From positions 62,001-126,000 of the forward strand of contig NZ_QXCP01000009.1 in the NCBI RefSeq assembly GCF_003711805.1: DNA of 64,000 bases, written 5' to 3'. This document shows positions 51,455 to 59,664 of the stretch, piece by piece. The stretch comes from Brachybacterium sp. EE-P12. Lineage in GTDB: Bacteria > Actinomycetota > Actinomycetes > Actinomycetales > Dermabacteraceae. Position 1 is the stretch's first letter; each line of letters starts with the position of its first letter. The notes under the pieces are model-generated. The model saw only the letters and a list, made by a program, of their open reading frames with translations, made no database searches and was not told the DNA's origin. The position numbers and the translations under genes were made by a program.

Positions 51455-52234
51455 TCAGATCTCCTGCTCCCGGGCGATCCGCTCCAGGCGCGCCCGGTCC
51501 AGCAGCGAGACCCAGCGCCGGCCGGAGTCGATCAGCCCCTCCTCCTTCCATCTGCTCAGCACGCGCGAGACGGATTCGGGGGTCGAGCGGGCGAGGCCCG
51601 CGAGATCCGCGCGGGACAGCGGCACCTCGAGCAGCACGCCCTGCGCGCCTCGCTCCCGGCCGAGCTTGGCCGCCAGTCGCAGCAGGGTGGTCGCGAGCCG
51701 GGCGGGGACGGTCCGCGTCGCCTGCGCGCCGATCAGGCTCTCGGCGCGGGCGAGCCGGGCGGCGACCTGGTCGATCACGTGCAGCGCCACCTGCGGATGC
51801 TCGGTCAGCACGCGGCGCAGGTCCGACTGCCGGATGCCGAGGGTGCAGGTGTCCACGAGCGCCTCGGCGGTGTGCCGCTGGAAGGGCCGGGCGAGGATCC
51901 CGAGCGCCCCGCAGACCTCGCCGGGGGCGAGGACGTCCGTGACCACCTCGCTGCCGTCGGGCCGGACCTGCTGGAGCTTGACCCTCCCCCGCGCGACCAT
52001 GAACAGGGCGTCCGCCTCGTCCTCCGCATGGAACAGCCGGTCGCCCGCCGTCCAGGCGCGCCGGATCATCAGCGACTCGACCTCGGCCAGCTCCTGCCCG
52101 TCCAGGCATCCGAACCACTCCGATCCGGCCAGCACCGAGAGCCGGGCGGGCTGCGGGCAGGAATGCGGGATCCGGATCTCTCGCACGGGGATCGTCCGCC
52201 GTCCGACAGGGGAGGTCATCGCCGTTGCTGCCAT
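51455..52234 (-). CDS. Crp/Fnr-family regulator (probable NO- or oxygen-responsive)
   Basis: A 259-residue protein: cyclic-nucleotide-like beta-roll at residues 30-145 (WFGCLDGQELAEVESLM, ALFMVARGRVKLQQVRPDGSEVVTDVLAPGEVCGALGI), dimer helix, and winged helix LSRADLAGLARSTPESVSRVL. The recognition helix has the E-xx-SR pattern of FNR, which reads TTGAT/C half-sites; such a site (52330-52343) lies before the divergent norB. Cysteines occur in HSCPQ, FGCLDG, VCGAL and DTCTL, but not in the E. coli FNR cluster pattern. Likely an NNR/DNR-type activator of norB. Confidence 0.87.
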   Translation of the reverse strand: MAATAMTSPVGRRTIPVREIRIPHSCPQPARLSVLAGSEWFGCLDGQELAEVESLMIRRAWTAGDRLFHAEDEADALFMVARGRVKLQQVRPDGSEVVTDVLAPGEVCGALGILARPFQRHTAEALVDTCTLGIRQSDLRRVLTEHPQVALHVIDQVAARLARAESLIGAQATRTVPARLATTLLRLAAKLGRERGAQGVLLEVPLSRADLAGLARSTPESVSRVLSRWKEEGLIDSGRRWVSLLDRARLERIAREQEI

Positions 52235-52329
52235 GCTCCGGATCCTGCCCTGCTCCGGGTGCGCACCGCGCGGACCGAGGTCCCTTGCCCTCGGCGTCGC
52301 CCGGCGCCCACCAGCCGATCTGCGGACGA

Positions 52330-52343
52330 TTGACGGCCGTCAT
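52330..52343 (+). promoter_or_regulatory. FNR/NNR-like operator before norB
   Basis: TTGACGGCCGTCAT: half-sites TTGAC and GTCAT separated by 4 bp, one base short of a perfect dyad. It lies in the 262-bp gap between the divergent Crp/Fnr gene and norB, 154 bp before the norB start. Confidence 0.65.
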
Positions 52344-52496
52344 GGGAGTGCGCCGCCCCGTGAGTACGTTGGTCGGCACCCGTGGGAGAAGACGCTGACC
52401 AGCACGTCGACTCCCCGACGGGAAGGATCGGGTGTCGCGCGCCGCCGAGGAGCCTCCGGCGAACGCGACTGAGCACAGCAGAACGGGAGCGTGCGC

Positions 52497-54950
52497 GTGA
52501 GCATCCTCGACAAGGATTCCCGGCATCGGTCGCGATCGGAGATCTCCCTGTCCAAGGGGTGGATCCAGGGCGTCGCACTGGTGCTGGTCTTCGGCTTCTT
52601 CGTGATGGGGGTGCTCGCCTACCGCACCTACACCCATTCGATGCCGCTGCCGCAGCAGGTCGTCAGCGAGGACGGCGAGGTCGTCTACACCGGGGAGGAC
52701 ATCACCCGCGGGCAGAACATCTTCCTGGCCCGCGGGATCCAGCAGTACGGCTCCATCCTCGGGCACGGCGCCTACCTGGGCCCCGACTACACCGCCGAGT
52801 ACCTGCGCCTGAGCTCCGAGCACATCCGCGAGCAGCTGGAGCGGCAAGGCGTCCAGGACCCGGGCGAGGCCACCGCGCAGATGCAGCGCACCAACCGCTT
52901 CGACGAGGACACCAGCACGCTCGTCCTCACCGACGAGCAGATCAGCGCCTTCGAGGAGCTGCAGGGCTACTACGGGGAGTTCTTCGGCGACCCGACCACC
53001 GCCAACGGGCTCGTCCCCGAGGCGATCACCGACCCGCAGGACATCCACGACCTCACCGCCTTCTACGCCTGGACCGCATGGGCGAGCGCCGCGGAGCGGC
53101 CGGGCCTCGGCTACTCGTACACCAACAACTGGCCCGCCGAGCAGCGGGTGGACAACCATCCCACCGCCGACATCCTCGTGTGGTCCGCGATCTCGCTGGT
53201 CGCCCTGCTGATCGGGCTCGGCCTGCTGTTCGCCGTCTACGGACGGTGGAGCAGCAAGCTCGGCTGGAAGGGCAACGACACGACCTCCCTGCAGTTCCTC
53301 CAGCCCGGGACGGTGGGGATCACGAAGGCCCAGCGGTCCACGGCCTGGTTCTTCCTCGTCGTCGCCCTGCTGTTCCTCGTCCAGGCGACCGTGGGCGCCT
53401 CGGTCGAGCACTACCGCGTGGAGATCCAGGGCTTCTTCGGGATCGACCTCGCGCAGATCTTCCCGTTCAACCTCGCCCGCACCTGGCACGTCCAGCTCTC
53501 GCTGCTGTGGACGGCCGCGTCGTTCCTGGCCGCCGCGATCTTCCTCGCCCCGATCATCTCCGGGCGCGAGCCGCGGCGTCAGCACTGGCTCTCCTACGGG
53601 CTGCTGGGCGCGCTCGCCCTCGTCGTCGTCGGCATGTTCGGCGGCACCGCGATCAGCATCTACGGTCCCGAATGGGCCGAGGGCTCCCCCTTCCTCACCC
53701 AGCAGTGGGAGTACCTGGACCTGCCGCGCATGTTCCAGATCCTGCTGGCGGTGGGGCTCGGGCTGTGGTTCCTCATCATCTTCCGCGCCATCCGCTCGCG
53801 TCTGCGCACCGAGTCGAAGTTCAACATGCCCTGGCTGTTCCTGTACGCGGCGCTGGCGATCCCCGCCTTCTACGCGGTGGGGCTGCTGGCCACCAACGAG
53901 TCGCATCTGACCGTCGCGGAGTTCTGGCGCTTCTGGGTGGTGCACCTGTGGGTCGAGGACTTCCTCGAGCTGTTCACCACGGTGATGGTCGCCTACATCT
54001 TCGTGATGCTTGGCGTGGTGCGTCGGCGGATCGCGATCCAGATCATCCTGCTGGACGTCATCCTGTACTCGGCCGGCGGGGTCATCGGCACCATGCACCA
54101 CCTGTACTTCTCGGGCACGCCTGTCGAGCACATGGCCCTCGGCGCGGTGTTCTCCGCCCTGGAGGTCATCCCGCTGACCTTCCTGACCGTCGAGGCCTGG
54201 ACGTTCCTGCAGCTCGGCTCCCGCCAGGAGTCCCGCACCACGGCGCCCTTCCCGCACCGCTGGGCGGTCATGTTCCTCGTCGCCGTCGGCTTCTGGAACT
54301 TCCTGGGCGCCGGGGTGTTCGGGTTCCTGGTGAACCTGCCGGTGGTCTCCTACTACCAGATCGGCACCGCCCTGACCGCCAACCATGCGCACGGCTCGAT
54401 GATGGGCGTGTACGGGATGCTGGCGGTGGGCCTCGCCCTGTTCGCGCTGCGCTACATCGTCCCGCCCGACCGCTGGCCGGACCGGCTGGCCAAGCTCTCC
54501 TTCTGGTCGCTGAACATCGGGCTCGCGTGGATGGTCTTCGCGACGCTCCTGCCGCTGGGCGTGATGCAGCTGTGGGCCTCCGTCGGCGAGGGCTACTACG
54601 AGGCCCGCTCGATGGGCTACCTCACCCGCACCGAGAACCTGGCGCTGGAGTGGATCCGCATGCCCGGCGATGTGCTGTTCATCGTGGGCGGGATCCTGCC
54701 GTTCCTGTACATCACCTGGCTCGGCGTGCGCCGCGGGATCCGGGCGACCGTCACCCGGATGGAGCCGGAGACCCTGTACGTCGAGGAGACCCCCGAGGCC
54801 CATGAGGACCGCACCGGGACCGTGCGGGCCGTCGCCCCCGTGCAGGGCGCCGGGCGCGCGGCCCCACGCTCCGGGACGGCCCGGCCGCGCTCCCCCTACG
54901 CCTCCGACCGACGTCACGACGGCGAGGCCGCCGAGGAGGACGAGTCATGA
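52497..54950 (+). CDS. norB: Quinol-dependent nitric oxide reductase (qNorB)
   Basis: An 817-residue single-subunit NO reductase with about 14 helices, reducing NO to N2O with quinol electrons. The N-terminal extension typical of qNOR includes GQNIFLARGIQQYGSILGHGAYLGPDYTAEYL. Haem and non-haem-iron ligand regions are ARTWHVQLSLLW, HLWVEDFLELFTTV, GTMHHLYFSG and ANHAHGSMMGVYGM. A 50-residue C-terminal tail ends SPYASDRRHDGEAAEEDES, a motif that reappears twice in the next protein. GTG 52497 follows GGGAG by 7 nt. Gene overlaps its neighbour by 4 bp. Confidence 0.93.
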   Translation: MSILDKDSRHRSRSEISLSKGWIQGVALVLVFGFFVMGVLAYRTYTHSMPLPQQVVSEDGEVVYTGEDITRGQNIFLARGIQQYGSILGHGAYLGPDYTAEYLRLSSEHIREQLERQGVQDPGEATAQMQRTNRFDEDTSTLVLTDEQISAFEELQGYYGEFFGDPTTANGLVPEAITDPQDIHDLTAFYAWTAWASAAERPGLGYSYTNNWPAEQRVDNHPTADILVWSAISLVALLIGLGLLFAVYGRWSSKLGWKGNDTTSLQFLQPGTVGITKAQRSTAWFFLVVALLFLVQATVGASVEHYRVEIQGFFGIDLAQIFPFNLARTWHVQLSLLWTAASFLAAAIFLAPIISGREPRRQHWLSYGLLGALALVVVGMFGGTAISIYGPEWAEGSPFLTQQWEYLDLPRMFQILLAVGLGLWFLIIFRAIRSRLRTESKFNMPWLFLYAALAIPAFYAVGLLATNESHLTVAEFWRFWVVHLWVEDFLELFTTVMVAYIFVMLGVVRRRIAIQIILLDVILYSAGGVIGTMHHLYFSGTPVEHMALGAVFSALEVIPLTFLTVEAWTFLQLGSRQESRTTAPFPHRWAVMFLVAVGFWNFLGAGVFGFLVNLPVVSYYQIGTALTANHAHGSMMGVYGMLAVGLALFALRYIVPPDRWPDRLAKLSFWSLNIGLAWMVFATLLPLGVMQLWASVGEGYYEARSMGYLTRTENLALEWIRMPGDVLFIVGGILPFLYITWLGVRRGIRATVTRMEPETLYVEETPEAHEDRTGTVRAVAPVQGAGRAAPRSGTARPRSPYASDRRHDGEAAEEDES

Positions 54951-55672
54951 CCGGGCTCCTCGACGGCCCCCTCGACGGGTTCGGGATGACCGCGCTGCTC
55001 TCCGCGGGCTACGGGCTGGTGCTGCTGCTGGCCGCCCACGGCATCGACCTGCTCGCCAAGCGGGTGCACGTGCTGCACGACGAGCACCAGAACACCGGGT
55101 TCGTCTACCACGAGGACCACGACGCCTGGCTGTGCCCCGAGGACCAGTGGCTGTGGCCGCAGTCCTTCGACCCCTACAACCGCGTGATGCGCTATCGGGG
55201 CAGCCCCTCGGTGTGCAACTCCTGCCCGGTCAAGGACACCTGCACGACCTCCGACGACGGGCGGGAGCTGCGCCGCATGGTGGACTCGTGGCCGGCCTCG
55301 GAGTCCGCCCGCTTCCATCGCGGCATCGCCTGCGCCGTCAGCGTCCTGGCCGTGACCTGGCCCGCGGCGGCGAGCTTCACCGTCGAGCAGACGCCCGGCC
55401 GGCTCCTGCTGCTGGGGACCGCGACCGTGATCGCGCTGGCCGCCCTCCCGCTGTGGTCGCACCTGCGGCGCTCGCCCGCGGATCCGCAGGGCGTGCTGGT
55501 GAAGTCCCTGGACGAGAACCTGCAGGACCGTGCGCGGAGCGTCGAGGCCCTGGTCCGGTCCCGGACCACCTACGCCTCCGACCGTCGCCGCTCCGCGGAC
55601 TCCCCCACACCGCTGGTGCTGGGGCGCACCCGGTACGCCTCCGAGCGGCGGGAGGCCGAGGACGATGCCTGA
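54947..55672 (+). CDS. Cysteine-rich membrane protein of the norB operon, unknown function
   Basis: A 241-residue protein. One helix (residues 14-31), then a soluble His/Cys-rich region with C63, C90, C93 and C99 in WLCPEDQWLW and SVCNSCPVKDTC, then two helices (125-143, 152-170) and a charged tail. The cysteine pattern resembles zinc-ribbon-like segments at transposase C termini and may bind Zn or Fe-S. The tail carries YASDRR (209-214) and YASERR (230-235), as at the NorB C terminus. The overlap with norB and band 7 genes suggests work in NO-reductase assembly or protection. Confidence 0.75.
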   Translation: MTGLLDGPLDGFGMTALLSAGYGLVLLLAAHGIDLLAKRVHVLHDEHQNTGFVYHEDHDAWLCPEDQWLWPQSFDPYNRVMRYRGSPSVCNSCPVKDTCTTSDDGRELRRMVDSWPASESARFHRGIACAVSVLAVTWPAAASFTVEQTPGRLLLLGTATVIALAALPLWSHLRRSPADPQGVLVKSLDENLQDRARSVEALVRSRTTYASDRRRSADSPTPLVLGRTRYASERREAEDDA

Positions 55673-56543
55673 GCTCATGATCCCCCTGGTCGTCGTGGCG
55701 ATCCTCCTGCTCGTGCTGCTCATCGCCTCCCTGCGGGTGGTGCGCGAGTACGAGCGCCTGGTGGTCTTCCGTCTGGGCCGTCTGCGCGGCCCGCTCGGGC
55801 CGGGGCTGGTGCTCCTGCTGCCCTATCTGGACCGCTCGGTGAGGATCGACCTGCGCGTGGTGACGCTGACGATCCCGCCGCAGGAGGTGATCACCCGCGA
55901 CAACGTCACCGCCCGCGTGAACGCCGTGGTGATGTTCCAGGTCGCCGATCCCGTGAAGTCCGTGATGGCGGTGGAGAACCATGCCGTGGCGACCTCCCAG
56001 TACGCGCAGACCACGCTCCGCTCCGTGGTGGGCCGCGCGGACCTCGACACGCTGCTGGCCCATCGTGCGGACCTCAACGAGGACCTCTACCGCTCCATCG
56101 CCCAGCAGGCCGTGCCCTGGGGGGTCGAGGTCTCCGTGGTCGAGATCAAGGACGTGGAGATCCCCGAGATGATGCAGCGGGCCATGGCGCGCCAGGCGGA
56201 GGCCGAGCGGGAGCGCCGCGCGAAGGTCATCAGCGCCCACGGAGAGCTCGAGGCGTCCACGGAGCTGCGTGACGCGGCGAGCATCCTCGGCGAGGCGCCC
56301 GGATCGCTGCAGCTGCGCTACCTGCAGACCCTGCTCGAGCTCGGCGCGGACCAGAACTCCACCGTCGTGTTCCCCCTGCCGATGGACGTGATCGGCCCCC
56401 TGGTGGGCGCGATGAACCAGCTCTCCGGAGGCCTCGCCGACACGGGAGGCGCGGCGGAGGCGAACGCCCCGGCGGGCCCGGAGGACCCGGGCGACCGCGA
56501 TGCCCCCGGCGACCAGAGCAGCACAGGAGGAGGAGAACGATGA
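55665..56543 (+). CDS. SPFH/band 7 family membrane protein
   Basis: A 292-residue stomatin-like protein. One N-terminal helix (PLVVVAILLLVLLIASL), then the SPFH domain (VREYERLVVFRLGRLRGPLGPGLVLLLPYLDRSVRIDLRV, PPQEVITRDNVTARVNAVVMFQV, SQYAQTTLRSVVGRADLDTLLAHR) and a helical AEAERERRAKVISAHGELEAS coiled coil, ending in an Asp/Gly-rich tail. SPFH proteins scaffold membrane complexes. It overlaps its upstream gene by 8 bp and downstream by 4 bp. Confidence 0.88.
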   Translation: MPELMIPLVVVAILLLVLLIASLRVVREYERLVVFRLGRLRGPLGPGLVLLLPYLDRSVRIDLRVVTLTIPPQEVITRDNVTARVNAVVMFQVADPVKSVMAVENHAVATSQYAQTTLRSVVGRADLDTLLAHRADLNEDLYRSIAQQAVPWGVEVSVVEIKDVEIPEMMQRAMARQAEAERERRAKVISAHGELEASTELRDAASILGEAPGSLQLRYLQTLLELGADQNSTVVFPLPMDVIGPLVGAMNQLSGGLADTGGAAEANAPAGPEDPGDRDAPGDQSSTGGGER

Positions 56544-56905
56544 GCCCGAGCTCCCCGTCGGCCGGTCGTCCGCGCCCCACGGCCGTCGAGCCCGCGACGA
56601 GGCCCGATGGCGTCACCGAGGACGACGCTCCCGCGCCTCCCGGCCGCCCCGTGCGTCTGTCCCCCACCCCGCCCGGGTTCTGGGCCACGCTCCTGGGAGT
56701 CGTCGTCGCGCTGCTCGCCCCGTTCTTCGGGATCCTCATCGGCAGCGGCATCGGCACCGGGCCGAGCACGGCCGGGCTGTCCCCGATGGCCTGGGGCTTC
56801 GCCCTCGGCAGCCTCGTCGGCGCCCTCGCGCTGGTGGTGGCCGGCCTCGGCGCGGCGAGGCTCTGGCGCCACCAGCGCGATCGCGGGGTGGAGGCGGAAC
56901 GATGA
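56540..56905 (+). CDS. Two-helix membrane protein of the norB operon, unknown
   Basis: A 121-residue protein with a Pro/Ser/Arg-rich N terminus of 45 residues, then two hydrophobic segments (FWATLLGVVVALLAPFFGILIGSGI and MAWGFALGSLVGALALVVAGLG) and a short basic tail. I do not recognise the family. It is linked to the operon by ATGA overlaps at both ends. Confidence 0.7.
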   Translation: MSPSSPSAGRPRPTAVEPATRPDGVTEDDAPAPPGRPVRLSPTPPGFWATLLGVVVALLAPFFGILIGSGIGTGPSTAGLSPMAWGFALGSLVGALALVVAGLGAARLWRHQRDRGVEAER

Positions 56906-57336
56906 GCGCCTCCCCCGCAGAAGCCGCGACGAGCACCGTCGCACCATCCCCGGAGCACGTCGGCTTCCGTTCCGACGGCGTGCCCGACCGGGTGGCGCGC
57001 CGGATCCTGGGCATCACCGAGGTGGATCCGCGCTCAGGCGCGGGAGCGCACCGGACCTTCCGGATCGCCGTGGTGATCTCGGCGCTGCGCTGCCTGATCA
57101 CCTATGTGGCGATCCCCGTGATCATCCCGGTGCTGAGCCTGTCCGGGTGGGTCGCCGGCCCCGTCGGGATCGCCCTGTGCGTGATCGCGGCCGTCAACGG
57201 GATCCGCAGCGTGCGCCGGTTCTGGCGCACCGACCATCCGCAGCGATGGACCTACACCGCCTTCATCGCGGTGGTGTTCGTCGTCCTGACCCTCTCCACC
57301 TGGACCGAGACGAGCAGATTGGTGGCAGCGCTATGA
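56902..57336 (+). CDS. Membrane protein of the norB operon, unknown
   Basis: A 144-residue protein. After a 60-residue soluble part (HVGFRSDGVPDRVARRILGITEVD) come two or three hydrophobic segments (FRIAVVISALRCLITYVAIPVIIPVLSL, VGIALCVIAAVNGI, YTAFIAVVFVVLTLSTW). No family is recognised. It overlaps both neighbours by 4 bp (ATGA). Confidence 0.72.
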   Translation: MSASPAEAATSTVAPSPEHVGFRSDGVPDRVARRILGITEVDPRSGAGAHRTFRIAVVISALRCLITYVAIPVIIPVLSLSGWVAGPVGIALCVIAAVNGIRSVRRFWRTDHPQRWTYTAFIAVVFVVLTLSTWTETSRLVAAL

Positions 57337-57563
57337 GCATCGGAACCGACCGGACCGCCGCACGACGGACCGCGCCCTCCCCGGAGCCGACCGGGCCCGA
57401 CCGGGCCGCCGCTCAGCCCCCGAGCACTCCCAGCGCGCCGCAGCCGGTCGACGGCTGGGTGCCGGAGGACCGGGAGCCGAGCGCGGCGGAGAACAACTTC
57501 ATGAGCTTCGCACTGTTCGGCTTCCTCATCCTGTTCGGCCTCGGCTGCCTCATCGTGTTCTGA
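57333..57563 (+). CDS. Small single-helix membrane protein ending the norB operon
   Basis: A 76-residue protein with a Pro/Ala/Thr-rich soluble N terminus and one C-terminal helix (FMSFALFGFLILFGLGCLIVF). It starts at the ATG overlapping the previous stop. It looks like a small accessory subunit; no family is recognised. Confidence 0.65.
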   Translation: MSIGTDRTAARRTAPSPEPTGPDRAAAQPPSTPSAPQPVDGWVPEDREPSAAENNFMSFALFGFLILFGLGCLIVF

Positions 57564-57597
57564 GCAGCGCCCGCGTCTCAGCAGCGCCCGCGTCTCA
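57564..57597. repeat. 17-bp perfect tandem duplication
   Basis: GCAGCGCCCGCGTCTCA occurs twice without a spacer (57564-57580, 57581-57597), right after the last norB-operon stop. The stop codon of the convergent SnoaL-like gene (57595-57597, minus) lies in the second unit, so the duplication may have reset that gene's end. Confidence 0.85.
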
Positions 57598-57963
57598 GCG
57601 GTGCCCCGGGGTGTCCTGGCTGAAGGTGTTCCACCAGCGCCCCTCGCGGCGCTGCCACAGCGAGGTGATGTAGAAGCGCTCCTCGACCTCCGCGCCCGGG
57701 GCGCGGGCGTCGGCCCGGTAGCTCAGCAGCACCGCATCCTCGCCCAGGCGCAGCACACGCTCCTGCGAGAGCGCGTACCGCGCAGTGATCGGCCCGTCGG
57801 CGAGCTCGTCGAGATGCCGCTCGAGGTCCGCGAAACCGCCGCCGGTCACGCCGAGGAAATCCGCGGGCAGCACCTCCCGCTCGGCCGCGGCGTCCCCGCT
57901 GACCTGCGCCTGCCACACCTGCTCCTCGAGGGCGAGGAAGAACTGCACGTCGTCGGGCTCCAT
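57595..57963 (-). CDS. SnoaL/NTF2-like (DUF4440-type) protein
   Basis: A 122-residue cone-fold protein: FFLALEEQVWQAQVSGDAAAEREVLPADFLGVTGGGFADLERHL at the start and AVLLSYRADARAPGAEVEERFYITSLWQRREGRWWNTFSQDTPG at the end. Such domains bind small ligands or act as cyclases or isomerases; nothing here fixes the role. It converges on the norB operon. The start ATG 57963 has GGGGAG upstream. Confidence 0.8.
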   Translation of the reverse strand: MEPDDVQFFLALEEQVWQAQVSGDAAAEREVLPADFLGVTGGGFADLERHLDELADGPITARYALSQERVLRLGEDAVLLSYRADARAPGAEVEERFYITSLWQRREGRWWNTFSQDTPGHR

Positions 57964-58002
57964 CTCCCCATCCTCCCACCGCCCCGCCGCGCCGCGCCCC
58001 TC

Positions 58003-58075
58003 TGCAGAAAGGGGCGTCCAGCGGCACGCCGCGACGATGAGCTCCTCGGCGTGCCGCTGGACGCCCTGTTCCGCA
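58003..58075. repeat. 73-bp palindromic intergenic repeat, family 1, copy B
   Basis: Arms TGCAGAAAGGGGCGTC (58003-58018) and GACGCCCTGTTCCGCA (58060-58075) flank a 41-bp core. The inner part is itself a perfect 18-bp palindrome, GGCGTCCAGCGGCACGCC (58013-58030) with 58048-58065. The element is the reverse complement layout of copy A at 17203-17275. It sits between divergent SnoaL-like and EamA genes, so here it is not a simple terminator. Confidence 0.78.
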
Positions 58076-58146
58076 GGCGCCCGGGCTCGGCGAGGACATC
58101 GCCACACAGCAGGTGGGCTGGTATCCCTGCTCACGAGGAGGTCGCC

Positions 58147-59202
58147 ATGGGGAACGGAGCTGCGCGGGCTGGGCTGCTGGGAATCGCCGCCGTCCTCCTG
58201 ACCGCGGTGCTGTGGGGCACCACGGGGACCGCGGCCACCTTCGCGCCCGGCGTCGGCCCGCTCGCGATCGGCGCGGCGGCGCTCGGCATCGGCGGACTCC
58301 TCCAGGCCGCGGTCGCCGTGCCCGCACTGCGCCGGGAGCGGCTCGCACTGGCCGCGCATCGCGGGACGCTGCTCGCCGGCGGTGCGGCCGTGGTGGTCTA
58401 TCCGCTGGCGTTCTACAGCTCGATGCATCTCGCGGGGGTCGCGATCGGCACCGTGGTCTCGCTCGGCTCGGCTCCCCTGGCCTCCGGGCTGCTGGAGCGG
58501 GTGGTGGAGCGGCGACGGCTGAGCATCTGGTGGATGCTCGCGGCGGCGCTCGGCATCGCGGGCAGCGCGGTGCTGTGCCTGGCGACGGCGCACGGGGCGC
58601 CGAGCGCGGCGAGGGCGACGCTCGCGGGCGTCGCCCTCGGACTGCTCGCCGGCGCCGCCTACGCGCTGTACTCGTGGAGCGCGCACCGGCTCATGCGGCG
58701 CGGCATCGGGCGCGCGGCGGCGATGGGGGCGGTCTTCGGGCTGGGCGGCCTCGCCCTGATGCCCGTGCTGCTGGCCACCGGGGCGCCCCTGCTCGCGTCC
58801 GGGCAGTCCTTCGCGGTCGGCGCGTACATGGCCCTGGTCCCGATGTTCCTGGGCTACCTGCTGTTCGGGTACGGCCTCTCGCGGATCTCCCCGAGCAGCG
58901 CCACCACGCTCACGCTCGCCGAACCCGCCGTGGCCGCCGTCCTGGCGGTGCTGGTGGTCGGCGAGCGCCTGCCCGGTGCGGCCTGGGCGGGGCTGGCGGG
59001 CATCGGCGCCTCGCTGCTGCTGCTCGCCCTCGCGCCGACGACGCTCCCGCGGTCGGCCTCCTCGCCGGCCGACCGCCGTGCCCCGCAGAGCGCTCCCGCT
59101 GCAGCAGAGGCTCACCTCCGGCGCGGGCCCGGCCGCGCCCAGGCGGGCTCCGGGGCCCCGTGCCGGACCGTCCCTGCCCCGACGGCGAGGAGGAGGAAGT
59201 GA
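58147..59202 (+). CDS. EamA-family (DMT superfamily) transporter
   Basis: A 351-residue, 10-helix drug/metabolite transporter with two EamA repeats (WGTTGTAATFAPGVGPLAIGAAALGIGG ... LGSAPLASGLLERVVERRRLS and VALGLLAGAAYALYSWSAHRLM ... LAEPAVAAVLAVLVVGERLPGAAWAGLAGIGASL). A 50-residue Arg/Ala/Pro-rich tail follows, unusual for the family and possibly caused by loss of the original stop. Likely an exporter of an amino acid or metabolite. Confidence 0.85.
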   Translation: MGNGAARAGLLGIAAVLLTAVLWGTTGTAATFAPGVGPLAIGAAALGIGGLLQAAVAVPALRRERLALAAHRGTLLAGGAAVVVYPLAFYSSMHLAGVAIGTVVSLGSAPLASGLLERVVERRRLSIWWMLAAALGIAGSAVLCLATAHGAPSAARATLAGVALGLLAGAAYALYSWSAHRLMRRGIGRAAAMGAVFGLGGLALMPVLLATGAPLLASGQSFAVGAYMALVPMFLGYLLFGYGLSRISPSSATTLTLAEPAVAAVLAVLVVGERLPGAAWAGLAGIGASLLLLALAPTTLPRSASSPADRRAPQSAPAAAEAHLRRGPGRAQAGSGAPCRTVPAPTARRRK

Positions 59203-59358
59203 CCGGCGGAGCACGCAGGAGTCACGGAGCCGGGCCGGATGCTGGGACCATGTCGCACGGCCACCGGGACCTGCCCTCCGGCTTCGCGATGTCCGAGGAT
59301 CTCGCCATGCTGAGGGAGGTGAACCGCGTCGGTCAGCTCCGGAGGGCAGGATGACGGC

Positions 59359-59610
59359 ATGGAGTCCACTCCCGCCGAACCCGACCCCGCGATGACCGAG
59401 ACGATCCGCGCCGAGTTCTCCCGCCGCCGGGCCTCCGGGGCCGATGACATGACGGCGCTCCACGGCACGGCCGCGACGCTCCGGCTGAGTCTCCAGGACT
59501 GCGCCGTGACGCTCGGGCTCGCCGGCGAGCTCGCACGGTCCGGCACCGGGTGGCGGATCGACCGGCCGCAGAGCGGGCCTCCGTCGTTCCACGTCGGGGG
59601 ATCCCCTCCG
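59359..59610 (+). pseudogene. Possible coding remnant
   Basis: From the ATG at 59359 about 80 codons show strong G/C third positions (MTETIRAEFSRRRASGADDM, LQDCAVTLGLAGELARSGTG). After about 59610 the bias fades and the open frame runs antisense through the next gene; in the +1 frame PSVGALTETGRGP looks like a continuation. I do not recognise the product. The region 59203-59664 otherwise holds nothing I can support. Confidence 0.3.
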
Positions 59611-59664
59611 TCGGCGCCCTCACCGAGACAGGACGCGGCCCTCCGTCCGGTCCGCGTGCCGCGA

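Noticed and set aside
50823-54917. Minus-strand open frame of 1364 codons opposite norB and neighbours
   Set aside because: No recognisable domain; His/Glu/Gly-rich shadow of the NorB frame.
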